Shown here one piece after another: positions 52,279 through 62,426 of a stretch of 64,000 nucleotides of DNA; position 1 is the stretch's first letter, and each line of letters opens with the position of its first letter. The translations under genes were made by a program, and so were the position numbers. This stretch comes from Candidatus Leptofilum gracile (lineage in GTDB: Bacteria > Chloroflexota > Anaerolineae > Promineifilales > Promineifilaceae): contig JADJOJ010000010.1 in the NCBI GenBank assembly GCA_016713825.1, positions 62,001 to 126,000 on the forward strand, given 5' to 3'. The notes under the pieces are model-generated. The model had not been told where the DNA came from. It saw only the letters and a program-made list of their open reading frames with translations, and searched no databases.

Positions 52279-55200
52279 ATGTTTAAGAAACTTGTCTCGA
52301 AGATTGTTGGTGATCCCAACAAAAAAATTATTAACGACCTGAAACCCCTTGTGGATCAAGTGACTGCTCTGGAACCACAAATGCAGCAGTTTTCTGTAGA
52401 TGAGCTGCGGGCAAAAACGGCCGAACTCAAAGATCGTCACGCCGCTGGTGAATCCCTGGATGATATCTTGCCTGAAGCGTTTGCCCTGGTGCGCGAAGCC
52501 TCTGTGCGCACCACCGGTCTACGCCACTACGACGTGCAAATCATGGGTGGCGTTTTGCTTCACCGGGGGGATGTGGTAGAGATGCGCACCGGTGAAGGTA
52601 AAACCCTGGTGGGAACTTTGCCTCTCTTTCTCAACGCCCTTACCGGGCGTGGCGTGCATCTGGTTACCGTAAACGAATACCTGGCCCGTCGCGATGGTGG
52701 CTGGATGGGCAAAATCTTTCATTTGCTTGGCCTTACCGTTGGCTGTATTGGTCCCCAGAAATTTTCGGCCCTATACGACCCCGAATATGTGAACCCCGGT
52801 GCTGAATTGGAAGATGAGCGCCTGGTCCATTGGCGTCCTTGTACCCGTAAACAATCGTATCTGGCCGACATCACGTACGGTATCAGCAGCGAATTTGGCT
52901 TCGATTATTTACGCGACAACATGTCTACCAGCAAAGATAAGCTGGTGCAGCGCGACCTCATTTTTGCCATCATCGACGAGGTAGACAACGTTTTAATCGA
53001 TGAAGCCCGGACGCCGCTTATCATTTCTGGTCCGGCCGACCGTTCGGGTAAAGAGTACGGCCGTTTTGCCGACTACGTGCGCCGTTTGAAGAAAAATACG
53101 GCCGAAGAAGAAGACGAAGAACCCAACGGCCATTACGATCTGGACGAAAAGAGCCGCACCGTTAGCCTGACGGATATGGGGATTGCCGAAATTGAGCAGC
53201 GCATTCCCGAAATAGATACCGATGCGGGCGATAGTTTGTACGACCCTCGCTTCTTCCACCTGACTTATTACCTGGATAACGCCCTCAAGGCGCAATATTT
53301 ATACAAACGAGACGTGCAGTACGTGGTGCAAAACGACGAAGTCATTATCGTAGATGATTTTACGGGCCGTTTAATGCCCGGACGCCGCTACTCTGAAGGT
53401 TTGCATGAGGCGATTGAAGCAAAAGAAGGGGTGCAGATCAAGCGGGAAACCGTGACGGTGGCTACCATCACCTTGCAAAACTACTTCCGCCTTTTTGAGA
53501 AGTTGGCTGGTATGACCGGTACGGCGCTTACCGACGCGGAAGAGTTTGACAAGATTTATGAATTGGGCGTGACGCCCCTGCCTACCAACGTGCAGTATAT
53601 TGTAGATAACAACCTTCTCAATCTGGAAGAAAAGAAGGTGAAGGTTGAAAATTCTGAGCAGATTGTGTATGTCGATCCCGCCTCGCAAGCGCCACGTTTC
53701 TTCAAGCGGTTGGATCATGCGGACCAGATTTACGGCACGGAAGAGGCAAAAGACAAGGCAATTGTGCGTGAGGTGCAGCGGATTGTAGAGATTGGCCGCC
53801 CGGTTTTGGTTGGGACAACTTCTGTAGAGCATTCTGAAACCATTGACCGCCTGCTGACGCAGGCCAAAATTCCGCATACGGTACTAAACGCCAAGATTCA
53901 TCAATCTGAGGCGTTGGTGGTGGCGCAGGCGGGGCGTAAGGGTGCGGTAACCATTTCCACCAATATGGCGGGTCGTGGTACCGACATTTTGCTGGGTGGC
54001 AACCCTGAAGGCATGGCGGCTGAATTGTTGGAACGGGAGATGTTTAAACGGCCGTTACTCACCCAACTCATCTTCAAATACCTCGAAGAAGGTGAAGACG
54101 CCGCCAAAGAATACACCAGCCGTAACAACAAGCTAGATAACGACCTCGTCCCCTGGCTCATCGCCGAAAAAGAAAAAATGGACGCTGCCCTGGCCGAAAT
54201 TGAAGAGATACAGGTCATCGGCTACCTCACCCGCGTTTTAGGTGACCAGTACACGTTGCAATACGAAGAGATTCGCCACGCCCTACGCCTGATCACCGCT
54301 GGTAACCTTGGCGAAGCCCGCGACTATCTGGAAGAGCTAGACAAAGACGTCGCTCTGGTAGAAGAAGCAATTCGCCTGCGTGATCTGTTTACAGGGTATC
54401 AACGCGTACAGGGCGACAACGGTCTGCTGGCCCAATACCTGGCCGAAATCCTTTTTGAGCAGCATTACATTGCCCGCGCAGCCCTGGTGCGCGCCGTCCT
54501 CGGCGACGAACAAGAAGAAGCCGAAAAAGTAGTGAAAGCTATCCCCGGTATCTCACGAGAATGGATCAAAAAGATTGCCGATCTGCGCCGAGAAACCGAA
54601 ACGGAGCGTAAGGAAGTGTGGCAGTTGGGTGGCCTGCACGTCATCGGTTCCGAACGCCACGAGTCCCGCCGTATTGACAACCAGCTGCGTGGTCGCGCTG
54701 CCCGCCAGGGCGACCCTGGTTCCTCTCGCTTCTTCCTTTCGTTGGAAGATGACCTCATGCGCCGCTTTGGTGGCGAACGGCTAAAGAGCTGGATGTCCAA
54801 AGGGCTGCTGTCTAACATTCCCGAAGATATGCCGCTGGAATTTGGCGTGCTAGACCGCATGATCGAAAGCGCCCAGGAACGCGTGGAAGGCTACAACTTC
54901 GACATCCGCAAAAATATTGTGGAATACGACGACGTGATGAATAAGCAGCGTATGGCCATCTACAACCAGCGCCGGGCCATTTTGATGGGCGAGGGCATCG
55001 ATTACGACTCCCGTATTGACGATGCGTTTGCTGTTGCCATTGCCCAACTGGTGGATAACTACGTAGACAACTATGTAGGTTTTTTGCAGGGTGAAATTAG
55101 TCGGGTAGTTACCGAGTTTACTACGGAAGCAACCGATGTCATTAACCTCAATGCGGTGATTGCCCGGCTGCGCGGCTATTTGCCAGACATTATCAATCTG

Positions 55201-56229
55201 GACAAAGCCGAACTGGTCGAGCTGTCTGGCGACCGGCTGGTTGACCGTTTGATGGTGCTGGTGCACGAAAATGTAGAAAATGGGGCCAATATTTACCAGC
55301 TGCTGCGAGCGATGGGGCGCTTCTTGCCCTTGCTGCCACCCATCCCCAACCTGGCTAGCCTGGCCACGCGCAAATCTGGCCACATGCAGGCCAAAGAAAA
55401 CATTCGGCGCGAATATTTGGCCCGGGTGCAAATCTTCTACAATGAGTTTGTGGCGGATCATGTAGATTTGCCGGATGAAGATCGGCAAGGTATTTGGAAC
55501 GATGCCGAAGATGATTTGAACGAAGCGTTTGGTGGATTCAACCTGGATGGGCTTTCGGTGAAAACGGCCGAATACCGCCAAACCCGCTTTTCTAACCAGG
55601 CCAACGCCGCGCTGCGTGACCTGCTGCTAAACACCCTCTCGGCCCTCAGTGGCGACCAGCTAGAAGTAGCGCTCAAATCGTACGTAAGCCAGCAGCAAGA
55701 AAAATGGCGGCAGCAAATTGGGGATCAAGAGTATCGCAACTTCCAGCGGCTGCTGCTGCTGAACTCAATCGACCGCGAATGGCGCGACTACCTGACCGCC
55801 GCCGACGACCTGCGGCGCGAAATTGGCCTGGAGGCCGTGGGGCAGCGCGATCCCAAAGTGCAGTACAAAATTCGCTCGGCCCAAATGTTTCAGGATATGC
55901 GCAACAACATCGAGCAAAATATTGTGGAGCGCTTCTTCTTCCAGGTAGAGCAGCATCGTGCCTTTATCCAAAAGCAAGAAGCGGAAATTGCGTACCAAAC
56001 ACAAGCCCGCGACGCCGGTTACCAGGTGGTAAAACGAGATAAAGGGCAGGGCGTAGAGCTGCGCCGCGACATGCCCAAAGTGGGTCGGAACGATCCGTGC
56101 CCTTGCGGCAGCGGCAAAAAGTACAAGCATTGCCACTTCAAAAAGGATATGGCGGCCCAAACTGCCGGTGCAGCCAATGGGCAGCCCAATGCCCAGGTAG
56201 CTGGTAAAAAGCGTCGTCGCCGCCGCTAA
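52279..56229 (+). CDS. secA: Preprotein translocase ATPase SecA (extended form)
   Basis: A 1,316-residue SecA from ATG 52279; a TTG 18 bases upstream is less likely. Walker A is MRTGEGKT, Walker B IIDEVDNVLIDEARTPLI, followed by TNMAGRGTDI, GSERHESRRIDNQLRGRAARQGD and a C-terminal SEC-C zinc motif (CPCGSGKKYKHCH). It is about 400 residues longer than E. coli SecA. A charged helical insert of roughly 145-185 residues (about 590-775) interrupts nucleotide-binding domain 2, and smaller inserts lie in NBD1 and the helical wing. The tail is Arg-rich. It drives export through SecYEG. It contains few ACGGCCGT copies. Confidence 0.96.
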   Translation: MFKKLVSKIVGDPNKKIINDLKPLVDQVTALEPQMQQFSVDELRAKTAELKDRHAAGESLDDILPEAFALVREASVRTTGLRHYDVQIMGGVLLHRGDVVEMRTGEGKTLVGTLPLFLNALTGRGVHLVTVNEYLARRDGGWMGKIFHLLGLTVGCIGPQKFSALYDPEYVNPGAELEDERLVHWRPCTRKQSYLADITYGISSEFGFDYLRDNMSTSKDKLVQRDLIFAIIDEVDNVLIDEARTPLIISGPADRSGKEYGRFADYVRRLKKNTAEEEDEEPNGHYDLDEKSRTVSLTDMGIAEIEQRIPEIDTDAGDSLYDPRFFHLTYYLDNALKAQYLYKRDVQYVVQNDEVIIVDDFTGRLMPGRRYSEGLHEAIEAKEGVQIKRETVTVATITLQNYFRLFEKLAGMTGTALTDAEEFDKIYELGVTPLPTNVQYIVDNNLLNLEEKKVKVENSEQIVYVDPASQAPRFFKRLDHADQIYGTEEAKDKAIVREVQRIVEIGRPVLVGTTSVEHSETIDRLLTQAKIPHTVLNAKIHQSEALVVAQAGRKGAVTISTNMAGRGTDILLGGNPEGMAAELLEREMFKRPLLTQLIFKYLEEGEDAAKEYTSRNNKLDNDLVPWLIAEKEKMDAALAEIEEIQVIGYLTRVLGDQYTLQYEEIRHALRLITAGNLGEARDYLEELDKDVALVEEAIRLRDLFTGYQRVQGDNGLLAQYLAEILFEQHYIARAALVRAVLGDEQEEAEKVVKAIPGISREWIKKIADLRRETETERKEVWQLGGLHVIGSERHESRRIDNQLRGRAARQGDPGSSRFFLSLEDDLMRRFGGERLKSWMSKGLLSNIPEDMPLEFGVLDRMIESAQERVEGYNFDIRKNIVEYDDVMNKQRMAIYNQRRAILMGEGIDYDSRIDDAFAVAIAQLVDNYVDNYVGFLQGEISRVVTEFTTEATDVINLNAVIARLRGYLPDIINLDKAELVELSGDRLVDRLMVLVHENVENGANIYQLLRAMGRFLPLLPPIPNLASLATRKSGHMQAKENIRREYLARVQIFYNEFVADHVDLPDEDRQGIWNDAEDDLNEAFGGFNLDGLSVKTAEYRQTRFSNQANAALRDLLLNTLSALSGDQLEVALKSYVSQQQEKWRQQIGDQEYRNFQRLLLLNSIDREWRDYLTAADDLRREIGLEAVGQRDPKVQYKIRSAQMFQDMRNNIEQNIVERFFFQVEQHRAFIQKQEAEIAYQTQARDAGYQVVKRDKGQGVELRRDMPKVGRNDPCPCGSGKKYKHCHFKKDMAAQTAGAANGQPNAQVAGKKRRRRR

Positions 56230-56254
56230 AAGCAGATGTTGGCTGGAAAAAGTC

Positions 56255-56301
56255 AGCGGTTTGCCAGGGGAGGTTGCAGGAAATTTCTTTGGCAAGCCGC
56301 T
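56255..56301 (+). terminator. Possible hairpin after secA
   Basis: AGCGGTTTGCCA and TGGCAAGCCGCT form an imperfect 12-base stem around a 23-base loop. The rest of the 307-base gap to the next gene is AT-rich leader with no gene seen. Confidence 0.5.
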
Positions 56302-56536
56302 TCTGTTCGTTAGACGGAAGGACAGAGATTTATAGGATACTTTTGAGGTTGAGTAACTTTTTACGTCTCTTTCACTGTGGATAATTGACGACTTTTCTAA
56401 AACATGGTTTCATGATGGGATGTTCTTGGCGAAGATGTTGTGTCTTTCGCCATTATTTTGAAAGAGATATTTTGGGTAAATTCTGGTACAAAATAGTTGA
56501 GGTGCCAGACAAGTAAGACACGATGCTAATTGGTCT

Positions 56537-59500
56537 ATGACCCACAGTAATGATCAGCTTCAAGCCCTGAACGCACTGCAGCAAAAATTACAGACTTCTA
56601 CCTCTTGGGAGTCTGTTTTGTCCGTTATTCACCCCTTCATTGAAGAAAATTTGGCTGTAGAATCGGCCCTGGTGGTACCCCAGGCTGCGGCGCGGGCAGG
56701 CTGCTGGGCAATTGGTCAGACGGGTTTTGCGCTTCAGTTAATGCCACAACCGGAAAATGAAGATATGGCGGCTTTAACGGCCGTTCTCATCGCCACCGCC
56801 CCCTTTGTTCAGCAACAACACGCTTTCTCATCTGCGCAGCAGACGCTGCTGGGGCAGCTAAGCCAGGCAATTATTGATCAACAGCAGTTTGACGTGATTA
56901 CGGGCCGGCTGGCTGCCGCGTTTACCGAAACTTTTCCGGGCTGCCGGGCCCGGCTGGTTTTAAGCGATGCAGTTCACAAAAAGCTGTTGCTGCATTCCCA
57001 TTTTGGCCCCCGCGAGGGCTGGCTGCCCGTGGCTTCAGACGGGGTGTTGCAGGCTGTTACCGGGCCGGCGTTGGCAGCCGACAAAACGCAGCTGGTGCTG
57101 CCTGTTCGGGCCAGTGGTGGGCGAGTAGAAGCGATTTTTCAGGTGGTGGGGGTATCAGATGGGCTGTTGCGGCGGGAAACGGCCGTTTTCACCCTTATCG
57201 CCAGTTATTTGGGGGTGGCCCTGGGCCAGCAGCAGCTGATCAAGCAGGCCTGGCAGCGGGCCAACCAGCTAGAAACCATCTATCGCGTTACGGAATCTGT
57301 GCGGGTTCTTAAACCGCTGCAGCAAACATTACAAGAAATCCACGACCAACTGCTGCACATTTTTAATCCCCCCACCTGCTACGTTGCCCTGGTAGACACC
57401 AACGAAGATATCATCGAATTCCCGTGCGTGTTGGAAAATCGCCAGCGCATTACCCGCCAACCAATTCCCCTGAGCGACAAAGACAGCCTGGTGGCCTGGG
57501 TATTGAGCAACAACGTGCCTTTTGCCACCGATAATTGGCCGACAGACCAGAAACCCGTGCCAGGCATCACGGGCGAAGGGTCACCCCTTTCTGTCATTTG
57601 CGTGCCAATGCGGCTGCATGGCGAGGTGCTGGGGGCCATTTCTATTCAGAGCGACACGCCGAGTGCGTTCGATGCTTCCGATTTCCAGACGTTAACGGCC
57701 GTTGCTGCCCATGTCGCTGTCATCATCAAAAATGCCCGCCTGTATACCCAAACTCGCGAACTGGTAGACCGGGGAGCACATGATTACCAAACGGCCGTTG
57801 CCCTCCGTCAGGCCATCGCCGTCATCAGCACCTCTTTACAGGCAGATTCGGTAGTCAATCACCTGCTGCTTGCCTTGGGTAATGTGGTTTCTTACCACAA
57901 CGCCTTCGCCTTTTTGCTGCAGGATGCCGAACTAAAGTTGGTTTCCAGCCGCGATTTTTACGATCGTACCCTGGCCATCTCCGCCGAAGAGGCCGAAAGT
58001 ATCTGGCGAGCCCATCCCCTGGTGCAGAGCATTCTCAAGCAAGAAAAGCTCATCCGCATCGACGATGTGCGCGCCGATGCCCGTTGGCAGCCCTGGCCCC
58101 ACATGGAAAATACCCGCTCTTGGATGGGCGTGCCGCTGGCAGCGGGTGGCGTTTTGCTAGGGATTCTTATTTTTGACAGCCAAATTGCCAGCGCCTTTGA
58201 CCAACGCGTTGAATGGTTGGCCTCTACATTGGCCGCCCACGCTTCCGTCGCCATCCAAAACGCCATGTTGTTCCAACAAACAGAACAGCAATTGGCCGAA
58301 CTCAGCACCCTCTACCAGGCCAGCGCCACCATGACAGCCAACCTGGATCAAGATTTTGTTTTACAAACGGTAGTTTCAGAAATGGTGCGGGCGCTGCAAG
58401 TGGATATTTGCACCATTTTTGTATGGGACCAGGAACATCAAAAATTGTACCCTGCGGCGCACAAAAACCAGGCATATATTAAGCACCGTGGCCAGGGTGA
58501 TGAGAGCGTTATGGGCCTTCGGAGCATCGAAAATTTGGCCTCTTACACCGTGGTGCAGCGCGTTTTTGAAACGCACCAGATCGAGCAATTATCTGGCGCG
58601 GCGCAAAATGGTGACGTAATTGCGTTGTTGCAGGCAACCGGGTTGCAAGCGTTAATTTTGGTGCCTTTGGTGCGTCGCAACAAAGTTTTAGGTTTATTAG
58701 CCTTAGGGGATGTAACAGAAGAACGTACATATTCGCCAGGGCAGCTGCGCTTGGCGCAGAATCTGGCAGGGCAGGCAGCAGTGGCTATTGAACACGCTCA
58801 TTTGTTTGGACAGGCGCAGCGGCGCATTGAAGAGTTATCGACCTTCCACGATATCGTTTTACGGCTGAATGAGCCGCTTCAACTGAATGTGGTGCTGGAT
58901 ACCATTACCGAGTCTGCGCTTAAGCTCATTCCAGCAACGAACCTTCATATTTTCTTATATGATGCCGAAACCCAAACCTTTTCAAAGGGGTCTGCGCTGT
59001 GGCGAGACGGCCGTCGCACGGCTGCTGTGCCTAAAGTGCGCCCGGCTGGGTCGGGGTTAACCTCTACAGTGGTGCGCGAAGGTCGCCCCATCGTGATCAA
59101 CGATGCGCCAAACCATCCCTTTTACCAGAGTGAACCAGCCAGCAATTGGGGTATCTACGCCATTGCCGGTTTCCCGTTGAAGTACGGGGATAAGATTATC
59201 GGTGCGTTTACCGCCACGTATTTGTATCCGCATACGTTTAGCGAAGATGAACTGCTGCTGCTCAATTTATTGGCAGAGCAGGCCGCTGTGGCCATTCGCA
59301 ATGCCAGTTCATTTGCTGAATCGCAGCGTCGCTTGCGCGACATGTCTGCCTTGGTAGATATGGCCAAACAGGTCACTGGTAACCTGAAGCTGCAATCTGT
59401 GCTGCAAACGACGGTGCAAATTTTGCAGGGCCTGATGAATGCCCGGGCCAGCACCATTACCATGTTGACGGATGATGGTGAAGGGTTGATTGTAAAAGCG

Positions 59501-60583
59501 GCCGTTGGCATCAACCCAGAATTTATGAACGCTCGGATGAAGCTGCGTGAAAGTATTTCTGGTGTGGTGGTACAAAATGCGGACCTGGTTTACATTCGCG
59601 ATTCGTATTCGGATCCAGATTTCCTCTTTTTTGATGAGGTGGTGCGCAGCTTGTTGGTGGTGCCGCTGATTGTGCGGGATGAGCCGGTGGGGACGCTTAC
59701 GATCGACAGTGACCGCCCACATGCCTTCACTGAGTCGGATATGCAGCTGATGACCATTGCGGCGGCCCAGGTGAGTGTGGCTATTGCCAATGCGCGTTTG
59801 TTTGAGGAGTTGGAGGAACGGGCGGCGGAGCTGGCTATTGCTTATGAAGAATTGAAAGAGAGCGATCGCTTGAAGGATGAGCTGGTGCAAAATGTGTCGC
59901 ACGAGCTGCGTACCCCGCTGACTTTTGTGAAAGGGTACGTTGATTTATTGATGGATGGTGATAAGGGGCTGCTGACGCCGGAGCAGCAGGAATATTTGCA
60001 GATTGTTTCGGACAAGACGGATGATATTACGCGGATTATCGAAGATATTATTACGCTTCAGCGTATTGATTCTGGGAATTTGCAGCTAGATGTGCTGCCA
60101 ATGGCTGAATTGTTGAAAACGGCCGTTGTCAACCATCGCCTTGTTGCCGACAAAAAAGGACTTTCCATTGTGTGTACCGTCCCCGATGGGCAAAGAGGGT
60201 GGGTGCGCATAGACAAAGGCCGCATGAACCAGGTGCTAGACAACCTCATTGGCAATGCCTTCAAATTTAGCCCCGATGGCGGCACCATTCGCCTTTCCAT
60301 GGCCGAAAATGACCAGGATGTGCTGGTCTCGGTGGTGGACGAGGGCATTGGCATGCCCGCCGAAAAGCATCAGCGCATTTTTGAGCGGTTCTACCAGATT
60401 GATGGCTCTTCGCGTCGCCGCTTTGGCGGTACGGGCATTGGCCTGGCCATTGTAAAGCGCATTATAGATGCCCACGAGGGCAAAATTTGGGTAGAAAGTG
60501 AACTCAACAAGGGGAGTGCTTTTTTCTTCACGCTGCCAATTGTAAAACAGGATATTGCAGAACAGGTGCCAGACCTGTCATAA
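56537..60583 (+). CDS. Multi-GAF sensor histidine kinase
   Basis: A 1,348-residue cytoplasmic sensor kinase with no transmembrane helix. After an N-terminal GAF-like region (to about 235), GAF domains lie near 245-405, 425-580, 586-755, 763-930 and 931-1090. A short coiled coil (1093-1118) leads to a HisKA domain with His1122 in SHELRTPL and a HATPase domain with N-box DNLIGNAFKF (from 1235), DEGIGMP (1268) and GTGIGLAI. It should autophosphorylate and pass phosphate to a response regulator encoded elsewhere. What the GAF domains bind is unknown; no Cys pattern of a chromophore site is obvious. Confidence 0.93.
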   Translation: MTHSNDQLQALNALQQKLQTSTSWESVLSVIHPFIEENLAVESALVVPQAAARAGCWAIGQTGFALQLMPQPENEDMAALTAVLIATAPFVQQQHAFSSAQQTLLGQLSQAIIDQQQFDVITGRLAAAFTETFPGCRARLVLSDAVHKKLLLHSHFGPREGWLPVASDGVLQAVTGPALAADKTQLVLPVRASGGRVEAIFQVVGVSDGLLRRETAVFTLIASYLGVALGQQQLIKQAWQRANQLETIYRVTESVRVLKPLQQTLQEIHDQLLHIFNPPTCYVALVDTNEDIIEFPCVLENRQRITRQPIPLSDKDSLVAWVLSNNVPFATDNWPTDQKPVPGITGEGSPLSVICVPMRLHGEVLGAISIQSDTPSAFDASDFQTLTAVAAHVAVIIKNARLYTQTRELVDRGAHDYQTAVALRQAIAVISTSLQADSVVNHLLLALGNVVSYHNAFAFLLQDAELKLVSSRDFYDRTLAISAEEAESIWRAHPLVQSILKQEKLIRIDDVRADARWQPWPHMENTRSWMGVPLAAGGVLLGILIFDSQIASAFDQRVEWLASTLAAHASVAIQNAMLFQQTEQQLAELSTLYQASATMTANLDQDFVLQTVVSEMVRALQVDICTIFVWDQEHQKLYPAAHKNQAYIKHRGQGDESVMGLRSIENLASYTVVQRVFETHQIEQLSGAAQNGDVIALLQATGLQALILVPLVRRNKVLGLLALGDVTEERTYSPGQLRLAQNLAGQAAVAIEHAHLFGQAQRRIEELSTFHDIVLRLNEPLQLNVVLDTITESALKLIPATNLHIFLYDAETQTFSKGSALWRDGRRTAAVPKVRPAGSGLTSTVVREGRPIVINDAPNHPFYQSEPASNWGIYAIAGFPLKYGDKIIGAFTATYLYPHTFSEDELLLLNLLAEQAAVAIRNASSFAESQRRLRDMSALVDMAKQVTGNLKLQSVLQTTVQILQGLMNARASTITMLTDDGEGLIVKAAVGINPEFMNARMKLRESISGVVVQNADLVYIRDSYSDPDFLFFDEVVRSLLVVPLIVRDEPVGTLTIDSDRPHAFTESDMQLMTIAAAQVSVAIANARLFEELEERAAELAIAYEELKESDRLKDELVQNVSHELRTPLTFVKGYVDLLMDGDKGLLTPEQQEYLQIVSDKTDDITRIIEDIITLQRIDSGNLQLDVLPMAELLKTAVVNHRLVADKKGLSIVCTVPDGQRGWVRIDKGRMNQVLDNLIGNAFKFSPDGGTIRLSMAENDQDVLVSVVDEGIGMPAEKHQRIFERFYQIDGSSRRRFGGTGIGLAIVKRIIDAHEGKIWVESELNKGSAFFFTLPIVKQDIAEQVPDLS

Positions 60584-60718
60584 TGGCGCAATCACTCGCT
60601 GTGGTGGGCAAAGTTCTAAAGCTGTTTGAATGAAGGTAAATAGCTTTGGCTTTTACGAAACAATGCCGTTGTTGACAAACGCGCTATAATCAAACCCGCA
60701 CAAGTAAGGAAACACATT

Positions 60719-61795
60719 TTGGTAAAAAGAGAGCAAGTTGTGGCTGATCTAAAATCGTTGCCTAAGATTGATCTGCATCGTCACCTGGAAGGTTCTCTGC
60801 GGCTGGAAACGTTGCTGGAGATCGCTCGCAAGTATAACCTGAAAGTGCCAACAGTTGATTTGGAGGCGTTACGGCCGTATGTGCAAGTTACCAACGACCC
60901 CGCCACCCATGAAGCATTCCTCGCCAAGTTTGAAGTTCTCCGTCACTTTTACCGCACACCAGAGTTAATTCATCGCCTTGTTTATGAAGCTGTGGCCGAT
61001 GCCGCCGCCGACAATATTAAATATCTGGAGCTGCGCTTTAGCCCGCAGGCGCTCACCCGCGTGCGCGGTTTTTCTATGGCGGATGCGGCAGATTGGGTCA
61101 TTGAATCGGTGGCCCAGGCCGAAGCTGATTACGACATCCAGGTAGGCTTAATTGTGACGCTGGTGCGGCATGATCCCATCCAACAAGCCCGACACGTGGC
61201 CGAAATTGCGTTTGAGCGTTCCGGCAAGGGCATCGTCGGGCTAGATTTGGCCGGGGATGAGGTAAAGTTCCCCTCACGGCCGTTTACCCCGTTGTTTAAG
61301 GAAGCCAAGCAGGCAGGCCTGGGCATCACCGTTCATGCGGGTGAGTGGGCCAGTGCCTACGGCGTGCGCGAAGCGGTGCTAGATTTATTTGCCGATCGAA
61401 TTGGTCATGGTGTGCGCACCCTGGAAAACTCTGAAATTTTGCGGCTGGTGCGCGATCATCAAACGGCGTTTGAGGTGTGCCTTACCAGCAATTTGCAAAC
61501 TGGCGTGGTGCACCAGATGAACCACCACCCCCTGGTAGATATGCTGGATGTTGGCCTAAATGCGACCATCAATACGGATGATCCCAGCATTAGCGACTGC
61601 ACCCTGACGGACGAGTATGAAATTGCGGTCAATAAGCTGAAGATTGGTTATGCTGCCTTGCGGAACTCTATTTTAACGGCAGCCAACGCCGCCTTCCTGC
61701 CGCCAGATGCGCGGCAGGCGCTGGTGCAAAAGTTCGATTCACTGCTACCAGAATCGCAACCGATGGACGGCCGTTCCCCCCTTGGCATCCCCTAA
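60719..61795 (+). CDS. add: Adenosine deaminase
   Basis: A 358-residue metal-dependent deaminase from TTG 60719, chosen because AAGGA lies eight bases upstream and family sequence (LPKIDLHRHLEGSLR) starts soon after. Zinc ligands are His in DLHRH, His in TVHAGEW and the Asp pair in NTDDPSIS; RIGHGVR carries another active-site His. It converts adenosine to inosine in purine salvage. A 6-aminodeoxyfutalosine deaminase role cannot be excluded. Confidence 0.92.
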   Translation: MVKREQVVADLKSLPKIDLHRHLEGSLRLETLLEIARKYNLKVPTVDLEALRPYVQVTNDPATHEAFLAKFEVLRHFYRTPELIHRLVYEAVADAAADNIKYLELRFSPQALTRVRGFSMADAADWVIESVAQAEADYDIQVGLIVTLVRHDPIQQARHVAEIAFERSGKGIVGLDLAGDEVKFPSRPFTPLFKEAKQAGLGITVHAGEWASAYGVREAVLDLFADRIGHGVRTLENSEILRLVRDHQTAFEVCLTSNLQTGVVHQMNHHPLVDMLDVGLNATINTDDPSISDCTLTDEYEIAVNKLKIGYAALRNSILTAANAAFLPPDARQALVQKFDSLLPESQPMDGRSPLGIP

Positions 61796-61807
61796 AACGG
61801 CAAACAG

Positions 61808-62416
61808 TTAGGTCGCTTCCCACTCCTTGAGTGCCCGCTTAATCATCATCTGAATGCTCGGGTCGTCAATATCACGTGGCCGGTCGTAGCGCTGCCCATC
61901 CACCTCAATGATCAACCCCCCCTTGGTATCTTGCACCAGATGAATTTTTCTATCCGCCAGCTCTGGATCCGTGAGCAGATGGCGCTGCAAAATGGCATCG
62001 ACTTGCTCTACCAGGCTCAGCATCTTGTTGGCGCTGGCTTCGGTGGAGGCAGGGCGGCGGCGCAGGTTGGCCAGCAGCGAAGGGGAAGGTTTGGGACCAA
62101 ATGATTTGGCGGCATCCCGCTCCTCTTCCATGCGGTTTAAAAAGCGTTGGGCATCTTCATTGTCCGGGCCATCTGTGGCGGGGCGAGGGGTGTTGGGCTG
62201 AGGCGGGGTTAGCGGCGGGGCGACGCCAGCATCTACCAAATTTTGGTAGCCACCGGCATAGGTGATTAGCTCGCCAATGGCAGCCTGCATCAGCTGGCGT
62301 ACGTTCGCTTCAGTGACCTCTGAAATATTCTCGTAGCGTTTGCCATTAAAGCTTACCACCAACTTGCCCATGGGTGGAACACGTAGAATGCGCATAATTT
62401 CGAGTTCGTTTTGCAT
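61808..62416 (-). CDS. Uncharacterised protein downstream of mutM
   Basis: A 202-residue protein from ATG 62416 (GAGGG upstream), ten bases after the mutM stop. The N-terminal part (about 1-70) reads IMRILRVPPMGKLVVSFNGK and looks like a small alpha-beta domain; a Pro-rich linker (90-110) follows; the C-terminal part has a helix (SLVEQVDAILQRHLL) and a strand-turn repeat (HLVQDTKGGLIIEVDGQRYD). The two ends share the 'VxxxGKRYEN/VDGQRYDR' idea, hinting at an internal duplication. I do not recognise a family. Confidence 0.75.
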   Translation of the reverse strand: MQNELEIMRILRVPPMGKLVVSFNGKRYENISEVTEANVRQLMQAAIGELITYAGGYQNLVDAGVAPPLTPPQPNTPRPATDGPDNEDAQRFLNRMEEERDAAKSFGPKPSPSLLANLRRRPASTEASANKMLSLVEQVDAILQRHLLTDPELADRKIHLVQDTKGGLIIEVDGQRYDRPRDIDDPSIQMMIKRALKEWEAT

Positions 62417-62426
62417 AATTCCCTCT

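Noticed and set aside
60672..60690. TTGACA plus TATAAT as a promoter for the adenosine deaminase gene
   Set aside because: The spacing is only seven bases; at most the TATAAT might be used with another -35.
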